From Salinispirillum sp049115955 (GTDB taxonomy: Bacteria > Pseudomonadota > Gammaproteobacteria > Pseudomonadales > Natronospirillaceae): 64,000 bases of DNA. The stretch lies in assembly GCA_049115955.1 (NCBI GenBank), contig JAGDZJ010000001.1, forward strand, positions 62,001-126,000, given 5' to 3'. The notes under the pieces are model-generated. The model searched no databases, was not told where the DNA came from, and saw only the letters and a list, made by a program, of their open reading frames with translations. Below are positions 52,949 to 61,217 of this stretch, in pieces. The position numbers and the translations under genes are program-made. Each line of letters begins with the position of its first letter. The stretch's first letter is position 1.

Positions 52949-53511
52949 ACCGTCGAGTCGTTGTAGCATTGTGGGGCGTGCTCATTGTAACGGGCTTATC
53001 GCTCTATTGGGTTTATCTGGCCGACAATTTGGACACCACTCTTACTGCGCTGCAAGATTTGGCTGCAGAGCACTACTTGTGGGTAGCCATCACCTACGCG
53101 CTGTTCTTAGCGGTACGCGGACTGACGTTGATGCCCAGTACGCCGCTGCTTTTTGCGGGTATATTGCTGTTCCCCGATTGGCTGGCGTACGTACTGAACA
53201 TGGCCGGCATTCTTGTGTCGTCGTGGCTGGTTATTCTTGCTATTCAGTACACTGGCTTTGGCTCACGTTTTGACCGCTTGCGCACACCGCGCGTAGCACG
53301 CATGGAAGAACGCTTACAAGCGCACGGTGCGCCAATCATCGTAACCTGGAGTTTCTTCCCGCTGGTGCCGACGGATCTCATCGTCTATATCGCCACTTTG
53401 TTGCGTTTTTCCAAGCGCACGATTTTGGCTGCGGTTATGGCTGGCGAAGCAACCTTGAACGCCATCTATGTCTTCGGCGGTTCGGCCGTGGTACGCAACC
53501 TGCTCACGTGA
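52945..53511 (+). CDS. VTT-domain (DedA/TVP38-like) membrane protein
   Basis: A 188-residue membrane protein with the VTT pattern: a Pro- and Gly-containing hydrophobic turn (LTLMPSTPLLFAGILLF, about 67-83) and the second half PLVPTDLIVYIATLLRFSKRTI with a Pro/Asp pair seen in the DedA superfamily. Four to five helices. The DedA/VTT proteins are lipid-scramblase-like; no substrate can be assigned. It overlaps the preceding gene by four bases. Confidence 0.75.
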   Translation: MNRRVVVALWGVLIVTGLSLYWVYLADNLDTTLTALQDLAAEHYLWVAITYALFLAVRGLTLMPSTPLLFAGILLFPDWLAYVLNMAGILVSSWLVILAIQYTGFGSRFDRLRTPRVARMEERLQAHGAPIIVTWSFFPLVPTDLIVYIATLLRFSKRTILAAVMAGEATLNAIYVFGGSAVVRNLLT

Positions 53512-53603
53512 TTTAACCCAAGGCAACACTGCGTTTCATTTCTGCTGCGAAGTAACTGGTCTATACTGCGGGCTTTAAAAGTCATCTTTAAAGGGTCACG
53601 ACT

Positions 53604-54566
53604 ATGAAAGCCATGCGCAGTCACGAACACGGTGATGTCGAAGTACTGAAACTGGAAACCGTTGAGCAACCCAGTATCAACGATGACCAGTTACTGGTCG
53701 CAGTAAAAGCGGCGGGTGTGAACCCTGTGGATACCTACATCCGCGCAGGCATCAATAACTACACCGCCAACTTCCCGCACACCCCTGGCATGGATGGGGC
53801 TGGCGAAATCGCCGCTGTGGGTAAGAACGTGCACGGCTTTACCGTTGGCGACCGCGTTTATTTCAACCGTAACCTCACCGGTTCAGCGGCTGAATTCACC
53901 ATCTGTGACCCCAACAACTGCTTTCCTCTTGCCGACGCCGTCAGCTTTGAAGAAGGTGCCGGAATTGGCGTACCCTACACCACCGCCCACCGCGCCCTGT
54001 TTGGCCGCGCCCAAGCCAAGGCCGGTGAAAAGATACTGATTCATGGCGCGACCGGTGCCGTTGGAATCGCTTGTGTGCAACTGGCGAAAGCCGCTGGCTT
54101 GACAGTGATCGCCAGTGCGGGCACGGAAGAAGGTGCGAAGTTGTTAGCTGCACAAGGTGCTGACGCGGTGATTCGTCATGACGCTGATGGTCATCTGGCG
54201 CCCTACTCCAATATGGATGACGGCTTCAACATCATCATCGAAATGTTGGCCAACGTGAATTTGGACATGGATTTGAAAGCGCTGACCCGTCAAGGCCGTG
54301 TGGTGGTAGTGGGAAATCGCGGTACGGTAGAGATCAATCCGCGTGATCTGATGGCGCGTGACGCGCAAGTGATGGGTATGGCGGTAATGAACATGACGCC
54401 TGCCGAGCACCAGCAAACCGCCAAGGCCATGTACCCGTTGTTCGCCGCAGGCTTGCTAAAGCCCGTTGTACGCAAGGTGTATGCGCTGGAAGAACTGCCG
54501 CAAGCGCACCTGGACGTACTGAAATCCGGTGCGCTGGGGAATTTGGTGGTTAAGGTGGTCGGCTAG
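53604..54566 (+). CDS. NADPH:quinone oxidoreductase-like zinc-type alcohol dehydrogenase family protein
   Basis: A 320-residue MDR-family oxidoreductase. The NADP-binding fold is GEKILIHGATGAVGIACVQLAKAAG (about residues 139-163), with GATGAVG characteristic of quinone oxidoreductases and zeta-crystallins. Zinc-binding Cys are not evident. Start ATG at 53604; ribosome site AAAGGG. It would reduce quinones using NADPH. It is convergent with the DODA-type gene; the gap holds hairpin element C. Confidence 0.88.
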   Translation: MKAMRSHEHGDVEVLKLETVEQPSINDDQLLVAVKAAGVNPVDTYIRAGINNYTANFPHTPGMDGAGEIAAVGKNVHGFTVGDRVYFNRNLTGSAAEFTICDPNNCFPLADAVSFEEGAGIGVPYTTAHRALFGRAQAKAGEKILIHGATGAVGIACVQLAKAAGLTVIASAGTEEGAKLLAAQGADAVIRHDADGHLAPYSNMDDGFNIIIEMLANVNLDMDLKALTRQGRVVVVGNRGTVEINPRDLMARDAQVMGMAVMNMTPAEHQQTAKAMYPLFAAGLLKPVVRKVYALEELPQAHLDVLKSGALGNLVVKVVG

Positions 54567-54577
54567 GCTGTAGTCGC

Positions 54578-54649
54578 GGGCTCTCGGGTATGTACCTCCG
54601 GTGCTCCACGGCAGGCCGTGGAGCGCTGGAGGCATACCCCCGAAAGCCC
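54578..54649. terminator. Long hairpin element C between convergent genes
   Basis: GCTCCACGG pairs with CCGTGGAGC around four bases (54603-54623), and the stem continues with CCTCC/GGAGG, CGGGTATG/CATACCCC(CG) and GGGCT/AGCCC. At about 70 bases it is a long, GC-rich hairpin lacking the core of copies A and B. There is no T-run, so a bidirectional terminator is only one possibility. Confidence 0.65.
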
Positions 54650-54659
54650 ATTCGAGAGT

Positions 54660-55466
54660 CTAGCCGAAGCGAAAGCTGGATGCGGTAATCCCACCTCGCC
54701 AGTCTTTCTCGTGGTAAACGCATTCGGCGGCGTCATCTTCTGCGGCTCCGACGGCCACGAACAACGGCACCAAATGGTCCTCCCGAGCGTGGGCAATACG
54801 CGCCGCTGGAGCTTGCTCCCACTGGTTAAGCCGCGCTGTCCGCTCTGCTGTTGAGCTCTGAATCAACGTTTTTTGCAACCATGCGTCAAAAGCTTCTGAT
54901 GGCTCTTTGCCCGCGGGGCCCATTAAGCGCAAATTGTGGTAGCTGAACCCGCTGCCAATGATCAACACGCCTTCGTCCCGCAAAGGCGCTAATGCCCTAC
55001 CGATGGCTAGATGCGTTTCCGGATCGTAGTCGCTGCGCATGGTCAGCATCACAACCGGCATATCCGCTTCGGGATACATCACGGACAAGGGTACAAAGGT
55101 GCCGTGATCATAGCCTTGCTCATCATCCAGTGCCGTTGGCTGCCCTGCGGCGTCCAACAGAGTTTTAACACGCTTTGCCAGCTCGGGTGAGCCGGGCGCA
55201 GGGTAAACGATGTCGTAGGTGTAATCCGGAAAGCCGAAATAGTCATACACCATGCCCGGCTGTTCAGCCGCGCTGACCCGTAACTGGTCGGCCTCCCAAT
55301 GCCCGGTAATCACCAGTACCGCTTTGGGGCGTTCAGGTAATTCGTCGGGCAGGGCTTTCAGTTGTGCTTCAAGCACAGCAAAACTTTCGCGCATGGGGCC
55401 GTCCATGTACGACCATGGACCACCGCCATGGGATAAAAAATAGGTAGGGAATCGAACAGTAGACAT
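54660..55466 (-). CDS. DODA-type extradiol ring-opening dioxygenase (YgiD-like)
   Basis: A 268-residue LigB-superfamily enzyme. Signature pieces are FLSHGGGPWSYMDG at the N-terminus (His metal ligand), VITGHWEA (second His), and YDHGTFVPLSVMYPEADMPVVMLTM (third region, DHGxFVPL). E. coli YgiD is a 4,5-DOPA dioxygenase with the same length (about 271). The ATG at 55466 follows GGAGATTG; a TTG at 55472 is unnecessary. It is 139 bases downstream of the ectoine operon end on the same strand. Confidence 0.9.
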   Translation of the reverse strand: MSTVRFPTYFLSHGGGPWSYMDGPMRESFAVLEAQLKALPDELPERPKAVLVITGHWEADQLRVSAAEQPGMVYDYFGFPDYTYDIVYPAPGSPELAKRVKTLLDAAGQPTALDDEQGYDHGTFVPLSVMYPEADMPVVMLTMRSDYDPETHLAIGRALAPLRDEGVLIIGSGFSYHNLRLMGPAGKEPSEAFDAWLQKTLIQSSTAERTARLNQWEQAPAARIAHAREDHLVPLFVAVGAAEDDAAECVYHEKDWRGGITASSFRFG

Positions 55467-55605
55467 GACCAATCTCCAATGATGCAGTTAAAAGCATTAT
55501 AGGAGATTGGCCCCTGAACAATATCGAAGGTCTTTCAACGCTTCGTTCAGTTTATTTGATGGCGCGCCTTGGAGAGTCGATAAACCACAGAGGCGATAAG
55601 CTGGA

Positions 55606-56967
55606 TTAGCCCAACCACACTTGCTGGTGATTCACAAACTCCCGTATCCCATGAGGCCCCAACTCACGCCCCAAACCAGAACGCTTAATGCCGCCACTGG
55701 GTAAACGCGGGTCGGTTTTCACAATGCCATTCACCGCCACTTGACCGACTTGCAGTTGATGCGCGATGCGCTCACCACGGCTGCGCTCGGTCCAAACGCC
55801 GGCCGCCAGACCGTATTTGCTGTCGTTGGCGATACGAATGGCTTCCGTTTCGTCTCTGGCTTTTTGCACCACGGCTACTGGGCCGAAGGTTTCTTCTTGG
55901 GCGCAGGTCATGTCGTTGGTGACATTGGTCAGCAAGGTCACGGGATAGAAGAAACCGGGGCCGTCGGGCAGTTCACCACCTAAAAGGCAATGCGCCCCTT
56001 CCGCCATGGAACGCTTCACTTGGCGATGCAGGTTTTGTCGTAAGTCTTCACGCGCCAGCGGACCCACGTCGGTACTCTCCTCTTTGGGGTCGCCCAGTTT
56101 GAGTTTCGCCAACAATGGTTCAAGCAGCGCAACAAACTCGTCGTGCACGCTGGCTTCCACGATGATGCGCTTGGCGGCAATACAGGATTGCCCGGCATTG
56201 ATCATGCGCGACAAGGCCAATGTTTCTGCAGCTTTTTGCAAATTGGCGTCAGCCAGTACGATGGCCGGGTCGGACCCACCCAGTTCAAGCACCACCGGCT
56301 TAATTTCACTGCCCGCGATGGCTGCCACCGCAGCACCAGCGCGTTCAGAACCGGTAAGTGACACCGCATGAATACGTGGATCACGAATCACGGACTCCAC
56401 GTCGACCGTCGCCATTGGCATGTTTTGCATGATGCCTACAGGAGCGCCAACCAGACTGAACAGCTCCGCAATAGCCTTGGCGCAGGCAGGTACGTGAGGA
56501 TCGTGCTTCATCACACAGGTGTTGCCAGCCATTAACGCCGGAGCACAAAAACGAAAGGCCAACCAAAACGGCGCGTTCCAGGGCAGAATGCCTAATACGG
56601 TGCCCAAGGGTAAATGCTGCACGTAGGAGTGACTGGCGTCCGAACGTAGAGTTTCGGCTTTCAAATAGGCTTCAGCATGCTCTGCGTAATGGTCAGCACA
56701 GAGTGCAGCTTTCAGTACCTCCGCTCGCGCTTCCTTAATGGGCTTTCCCATTTCCAGCGTCATCAGCGGTGCTAAGGTCTCCACATCATCACGCATGCGT
56801 TGTGCGACAGCGCGCAGTACGTCACCGCGTTCCGCAAACGACAGAGCTTTCCAGCCCGGGAATGCCTCTTTGGCATCATTTAATACGGCTTCGCGCGCAC
56901 CGGCACTGAGTTCAGGGCTGGTACCCAGCACTTCACCACTGACCGGACTGATCACAGATACAGACAT
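55606..56967 (-). CDS. doeC: Semialdehyde dehydrogenase of the ectoine-degradation operon (DoeC-like)
   Basis: A 453-residue ALDH. PWNAPF (about 134-139), VLELGGSDPAIV (catalytic Glu) and GQSCIAAKR (catalytic Cys) are present. Because it closes an operon with ectoine hydrolase and aminotransferase genes it is best read as the aspartate-semialdehyde dehydrogenase DoeC, making aspartate; sequence alone would equally allow succinate-semialdehyde dehydrogenase. The ATG at 56967 has AGGAGGT eight bases upstream and starts three bases beyond the DoeA stop; a GTG at 56973 is possible. Confidence 0.82.
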   Translation of the reverse strand: MSVSVISPVSGEVLGTSPELSAGAREAVLNDAKEAFPGWKALSFAERGDVLRAVAQRMRDDVETLAPLMTLEMGKPIKEARAEVLKAALCADHYAEHAEAYLKAETLRSDASHSYVQHLPLGTVLGILPWNAPFWLAFRFCAPALMAGNTCVMKHDPHVPACAKAIAELFSLVGAPVGIMQNMPMATVDVESVIRDPRIHAVSLTGSERAGAAVAAIAGSEIKPVVLELGGSDPAIVLADANLQKAAETLALSRMINAGQSCIAAKRIIVEASVHDEFVALLEPLLAKLKLGDPKEESTDVGPLAREDLRQNLHRQVKRSMAEGAHCLLGGELPDGPGFFYPVTLLTNVTNDMTCAQEETFGPVAVVQKARDETEAIRIANDSKYGLAAGVWTERSRGERIAHQLQVGQVAVNGIVKTDPRLPSGGIKRSGLGRELGPHGIREFVNHQQVWLG

Positions 56968-56969
56968 GA

Positions 56970-58271
56970 TCACTTACCTCCTTTTTGAGCCTGTTTGGTG
57001 GGTTGAGCATCACCGCTGTCGATATCACTGACCACCCCTAATTCAGGCCCTTTATGCTCGGCTGCGGTGGCCTTCTTCTCGGTCTTGGCCGCGCGCTTTA
57101 CGCTGAATTCGGGTTTGACGACAAAGTCTTCGTCCATGGTGAAAAACGACTTACAACCATCGGCGGTAACGTACAGCGTGTCGGAAATCCCCATGGTTTT
57201 GTCGCCCTCCACACCCCACATCCAAGGAATGATGTGAAAGGTCATGCCTTCTTCCAGCACCGTGGAGTCACCCTGCTTCAAACTGACGATATAACCTTCG
57301 TCCCAGCTCGGCGGAAAGGCAATGCCGATGGAATAACCCGAACGCGTAATCAAACTGCCGCCGATGTCGTTTTCAGTAATGATAGCGCGCACCAAGTTGT
57401 CGGCGTCCGATACGGTCAATCCGGGCCGCATAATGGTCTTCAACTGCGTCAGCGCTGTCTTCATTTTTTCTTGCGCTTTGTAGAAGGTGTCCGTCATGTC
57501 ACCCAAAATGACGGTGCGCATCATTGCCGTGTGATAACGCCGATAACAGCCGCCAACTTCCAGGAACACGTGTTCGCCCGGCTGCACAATTCGGCCCTCC
57601 CACGTAGCATGGCCAATCATGGTACGTGGCCCACTGGTGACATAGGGCATAACAGCGGGCGGCTCACCACCCGCATGGAACATACCGGCGCTAATCGCTG
57701 CACCGATGTCGTTCTCTGTCGCACCCGCCACAGTGGCTTCAAAGCCTGCCTTCATGCCCGCTTCGGTGGCACGCGCGGCTTTGTGCATGATATCGATTTC
57801 GACCGCCGACTTGGTGATACGCCCCTGTTCCACAATACCGAAGCAGTCGAGCAGGCGACCGTCGGTAAAGGTGGTATGAATGGCATCCTGATGGTAGGCC
57901 GGGAAGAAGTAGCTGTTACGCTCATACCCGACGTGCTTACCGTTGAGACCAAATTCCCGCAACGACTGCACCAGCATCTGAATGGCGTCGCCGGTATCCG
58001 GATAAGGCCGTGTCAACTCTACCCAAGTGCGAGCATGGACGTTGGACTCTTCCAGCTTACGGGTGATCATGAAGGGCTCGCCTTCCAGCGGCACCACTAA
58101 GGCCTGAAAGAACGAATACCCCGTCGTTTGGTAGTCGGTCAAATACATCAGGTTTTCAGGGTCGGTGATCACCACCGCGTCCAGTAGCCGTTTGGCCATG
58201 CGGTCACGCAAGCCATCGATGCGTCTTTTGTATTCCGCGAACGGAAAGGTCATATCATCGCGTTCGAGCAT
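56970..58271 (-). CDS. doeA: Ectoine hydrolase DoeA (M24 creatinase-like)
   Basis: A 433-residue pita-bread-fold enzyme. An N-terminal creatinase domain (about 15-150) contains ITDPENLMYLTDYQTTGYSFFQALVV. The C-terminal M24 domain has LEVGGCYRRYHTAMMRT where metallopeptidases have Asp ligands, so it is probably metal-independent like creatinase, as known for DoeA. It opens the ectoine ring to N-acetyl-diaminobutyrate. The last about 45 residues are a Lys/Ala-rich low-complexity tail beyond the family's usual about 400. Start overlaps the aminotransferase stop by one base (TGATG). Confidence 0.88.
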   Translation of the reverse strand: MLERDDMTFPFAEYKRRIDGLRDRMAKRLLDAVVITDPENLMYLTDYQTTGYSFFQALVVPLEGEPFMITRKLEESNVHARTWVELTRPYPDTGDAIQMLVQSLREFGLNGKHVGYERNSYFFPAYHQDAIHTTFTDGRLLDCFGIVEQGRITKSAVEIDIMHKAARATEAGMKAGFEATVAGATENDIGAAISAGMFHAGGEPPAVMPYVTSGPRTMIGHATWEGRIVQPGEHVFLEVGGCYRRYHTAMMRTVILGDMTDTFYKAQEKMKTALTQLKTIMRPGLTVSDADNLVRAIITENDIGGSLITRSGYSIGIAFPPSWDEGYIVSLKQGDSTVLEEGMTFHIIPWMWGVEGDKTMGISDTLYVTADGCKSFFTMDEDFVVKPEFSVKRAAKTEKKATAAEHKGPELGVVSDIDSGDAQPTKQAQKGGK

Positions 58272-59545
58272 CAGGCCTCCAAAGCGCTGTGCAGCGCGTC
58301 TGTGAACAAAGACAGACCTTCGGTCAGGTCAGCGTCGGGAATGGTCAGTGGGGGAATCATTTTGATCACCTTGCCGCCAGTACCACAGGCACCTAACAAT
58401 AGGCCACGTTCAAAGCAGTTGGCGGCGACTTTTTTTGCCAAGACGCCGTCACCCAGATCAAGCGCCTGCATCATGCCTTTACCACGCACCTGAAACGCAC
58501 CTTTGCCATAACGCTCGGCCAAGCCTTCAAGATGCTCCTGCATTTGCGCGCCTTTGCGTTTGACGTCTTTCATCAGGTCGTCGTTGTCGAAATACGACAA
58601 ACCGACTTTACCGGCGACGAACGACAGGCCTTGCCCACGGAAAGTTCCCGTGTGTTCGCCGGGCGACCAGTGTTTATCGTGCTCTGGCTTCACCAAATTC
58701 ATCGCTAGCGGCGTACCGAAACCACCAATGCCTTTGGCGAGCGTGACGATGTCGGGGTCGAGTCCCATGCCGTCGAAGCTGAAATATTGCCCGGTACGAC
58801 CGCAACCGGCTTGAATGTCATCGAGAATCAACAGAGCACCGAGGTCATGCGCTAAGGTTTGGATGGCCAACAACCATTCTTTGCTGGCCACATTCACCCC
58901 GCCTTCGGCCTGAATAGGCTCAACGAGGAAAGCCGCCGGTGGCTCCAGACCACTGGATGAATCGGCGTACAGAGCACGCAGACGGTCAACCGCTTCAACG
59001 CCACACCCTTGGGTACAACCTTGGCAGAGTTTTTCACAACCAAAAGGCTCATGGCGCACGTATTCCAGCGGTACGCCCGCGGCGTTACGGAAATAGCTGT
59101 TGGTGGTGGCCGCCAATGCGCCCAGCGTCATACCGTGAAAGCCGTGCGTGAAGGCAACGACGGTGCGACGCCCGGTGACTTTGCGCGCCAGCTTCAGTGC
59201 GGTTTCTACCGCGTTAGTACCAGTGGGGCCCATGAACTGCATTTTGTGGTTCATACCACGCGGTTGCAGCACGGTTTTATGGAAGGCTTCAAGGAAATCG
59301 CGCTTGGCGGTGGTGTAAGTGTCCAAACTGTGGGCGACACCGTCCGCTTCGATGAATTCGATAATCGCTTTCTTCATCAACGGGTTGTTGTGGCCAAAAT
59401 TGAGCACACCCGCGCCCGCAAAGAAGTCGATGTAGCTTTTGCCCGCCTCATCCACTTGTCGGGCGTTCGACGCTGATTTAAACACCGTTGGGTATAAACG
59501 GCAGTAGCCACGAATTTCTGATTCCAATTGTTCAAAGACTTTCAT
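58271..59545 (-). CDS. doeD: Diaminobutyrate 2-oxoglutarate aminotransferase (EctB/DoeD type) with a four-cysteine insertion
   Basis: A 424-residue class III PLP aminotransferase. The PLP lysine is K271 (LAKGIGG), and EPIQAEGGVNV and DDIQAGCGRTG are standard. In this operon it should convert diaminobutyrate to aspartate semialdehyde (DoeD), the reverse of EctB. Residues 170-181 carry C170, C174, C177 and C181 in a CX3CX2CX3C spacing, in a loop that in EctB-like enzymes normally has no cysteines as far as I recall. The ATG at 59545 follows GAGGAGGG; the frame upstream to 59626 is not supported. Confidence 0.88.
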   Translation of the reverse strand: MKVFEQLESEIRGYCRLYPTVFKSASNARQVDEAGKSYIDFFAGAGVLNFGHNNPLMKKAIIEFIEADGVAHSLDTYTTAKRDFLEAFHKTVLQPRGMNHKMQFMGPTGTNAVETALKLARKVTGRRTVVAFTHGFHGMTLGALAATTNSYFRNAAGVPLEYVRHEPFGCEKLCQGCTQGCGVEAVDRLRALYADSSSGLEPPAAFLVEPIQAEGGVNVASKEWLLAIQTLAHDLGALLILDDIQAGCGRTGQYFSFDGMGLDPDIVTLAKGIGGFGTPLAMNLVKPEHDKHWSPGEHTGTFRGQGLSFVAGKVGLSYFDNDDLMKDVKRKGAQMQEHLEGLAERYGKGAFQVRGKGMMQALDLGDGVLAKKVAANCFERGLLLGACGTGGKVIKMIPPLTIPDADLTEGLSLFTDALHSALEA

Positions 59546-59689
59546 TGAAGTCCCTCCTCGACATTGACAGGTGGTGTTCCACCTTTTTGACAGCGCAATA
59601 CAACATTTGGATGGTTGCATGGCCAATTAGGTGGCAGCCTGACTGAGTCTGGCCGCCATAAGCGATACCAATCACGTGTAGGGACGTAA

Positions 59690-60862
59690 TCAGCTCGATC
59701 CGCCGGGCAGGGGTGCACCCACCAAGCGAGAGTAAAGCCGCGTCACCTGAGCGATGAGCGCGTCGTTAAAATCGTATTCAGGGCTATGGCACGGCCGCTG
59801 ATGTTCGTGCAACCCGTCGTCGGCGCCGATCAGGGCAAAAGCACCAGGAATGTGTTGCAGGTAGTAGCTGAAATCTTCCGACGCCATGATAGGAATGGGC
59901 GTGGTTTGGCTGAGGCCGTTGTCACCCAGTTCGTCTTGTAATGCAGTGCGAAAGAGCTCGGCTTCGGCGGCGTGGTTCACCGTCGCGCCGTAACGCGGAT
60001 GTACCTGCACACGACAGGTCAGGCCATAGGCCGCCGCAGTAGCCGTGCCTATGTCGTGTATCAAGTGTTCGAGCTGAGCACGGGTGTGGGTTTGCGCAAT
60101 GCGAAAGCTGCCACCGATGCGCGCAGTGTCTGGGATAACTGTAGCGGCGCTGGGCGCGTCAATAGAGGTGACACTCAGAACCGTCGCGTCTTGTGGTGGC
60201 AAGCGGCGCGCGACAATTTGCTGTAACGCGACGACGATAGCAGCAGCCCCTAAAACGGGGTCGCGGCACGCTTCTGGCTGGCTGGCATGACCACCCTGCC
60301 CTTGCACGTCTATCTCAAAGGTGCCATTCCCGGCCATGACGGTACCGTCTGGACAAACCGCTTGGCCTAGGGGTATGGCAGGCCAATTGTGCCAACCAAA
60401 GACCGCATCAACGCCTTCCAGCGCGCCGTCTTCAATCATCCGTCTTGCGCCGTGACCGCCTTCTTCAGCAGGCTGGAACAGCAGGGTCACCGGGCCGGGC
60501 AACTGCTCTTCGTGGGCTTTCAGCCACTGCGCGGTGGCCATCAAGGTAGCAGCATGTCCATCGTGACCACAGGCGTGCATGCAGCCGTCAGATGTTGACG
60601 CCCAGTCTTTTCCAGTCGTTTCTTGAATGGGTAACGCATCGATGTCGGCACGGAGGGCAATATGGCGGCCGGGCTTATCCTGAGCGAGCCAACCCACGGT
60701 GCCCGTATAGGCACAGGGACGCCACGCTATGCCCAAGCGCGTCAACGCGTCACGAATTCTGGTTGCGGTATCTTGCTCCTGCCAACTGAGCTCAGGATGC
60801 TGATGCAAAGTACGCCGAAACGTCACCGCATCGCTGATGAGCTGATCCCACTGAACTGTCAC
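59690..60862 (-). CDS. M20 family amidohydrolase, probable N-acetyl-diaminobutyrate deacetylase (DoeB2-like)
   Basis: A 390-residue M20/M40 hydrolase. The metal-binding HACGHDGHAATLM (about residues 95-107) and the VDAVFGWHNWP block are typical for amino-acid acylases of the HipO/AbgB type. GTG at 60862 is the start, with a GGGGGAAG site. In ectoine degradation deacetylation after ring opening is done by DoeB (M14-like in Halomonas) or by an M20-type DoeB2; this gene is the only candidate in the window. It leads the operon, 144 bases ahead of the aminotransferase. Confidence 0.82.
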   Translation of the reverse strand: MTVQWDQLISDAVTFRRTLHQHPELSWQEQDTATRIRDALTRLGIAWRPCAYTGTVGWLAQDKPGRHIALRADIDALPIQETTGKDWASTSDGCMHACGHDGHAATLMATAQWLKAHEEQLPGPVTLLFQPAEEGGHGARRMIEDGALEGVDAVFGWHNWPAIPLGQAVCPDGTVMAGNGTFEIDVQGQGGHASQPEACRDPVLGAAAIVVALQQIVARRLPPQDATVLSVTSIDAPSAATVIPDTARIGGSFRIAQTHTRAQLEHLIHDIGTATAAAYGLTCRVQVHPRYGATVNHAAEAELFRTALQDELGDNGLSQTTPIPIMASEDFSYYLQHIPGAFALIGADDGLHEHQRPCHSPEYDFNDALIAQVTRLYSRLVGAPLPGGSS

Positions 60863-61217
60863 CTATCACTTCCCCCTCTTGTTTCAGATTGCCTGAAACC
60901 CATAACTACGATACTGCAGCCGAAGCTGCGGCATTGACGTGTTCTCGTCGAATTAACAATGAAGAACACAAAAAACAGCAGTCCACCGGCGTGGCTGCTG
61001 CCATCTGACTGTTTTGCACGGCGCTGTTTTAGTAGGCGCACGTTAATAGAAGCTAGCAGAGGAATGCACGTCGTGCCTAGTTTTTGGCATTACTTACAGG
61101 GCTTTTACTGAACTACACCCTAGTACGCCGGTGTTGGTTTGTCATAAATACTTAACTTCATTGTCATATTCTGAGATTGCCGCCGTGTTAATTTGTGGCA
61201 AATAGAGGAGAACGCGC
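60863..61217. promoter_or_regulatory. 355-base divergent region between the ectoine operon and parA
   Basis: No protein gene was accepted here. It contains a minus-strand terminator-like hairpin (60970-61000) inside the leader of the ectoine operon and two direct TTGTCATA repeats 22 bases apart (61139-61146 and 61161-61168) ahead of parA. The only open frame noticed, about 14 residues on the minus strand near 61120-61164, lacks a ribosome site. Confidence 0.6.
60970..61000 (-). terminator. Terminator-like hairpin in the leader of the ectoine operon
   Basis: Minus strand: CAGCA, then GCCAC-type pairs with GTGG and TGCTG around a CGG-type loop (60976-61000), followed by TTTTTT (60970-60975). 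It lies 108 bases before the GTG at 60862, inside the probable leader. It could be an attenuator or end a small RNA from 61000-61217. Confidence 0.75.

Noticed and set aside
57054..58100. 348-residue open frame on the plus strand
   Set aside because: It is antisense to the ectoine hydrolase gene. The Arg/His-rich composition without domains marks a shadow frame.
56970..58271. Xaa-Pro dipeptidase
   Set aside because: The Asp metal ligands of M24 dipeptidases are replaced (LEVGG..RYHTAMM), as in creatinase and DoeA-like enzymes, and the operon context is ectoine degradation.
61120..61164. Short minus-strand frame (about 15 codons) in the doe leader
   Set aside because: No ribosome site. It is too short to tell from chance, although a leader peptide cannot be excluded.
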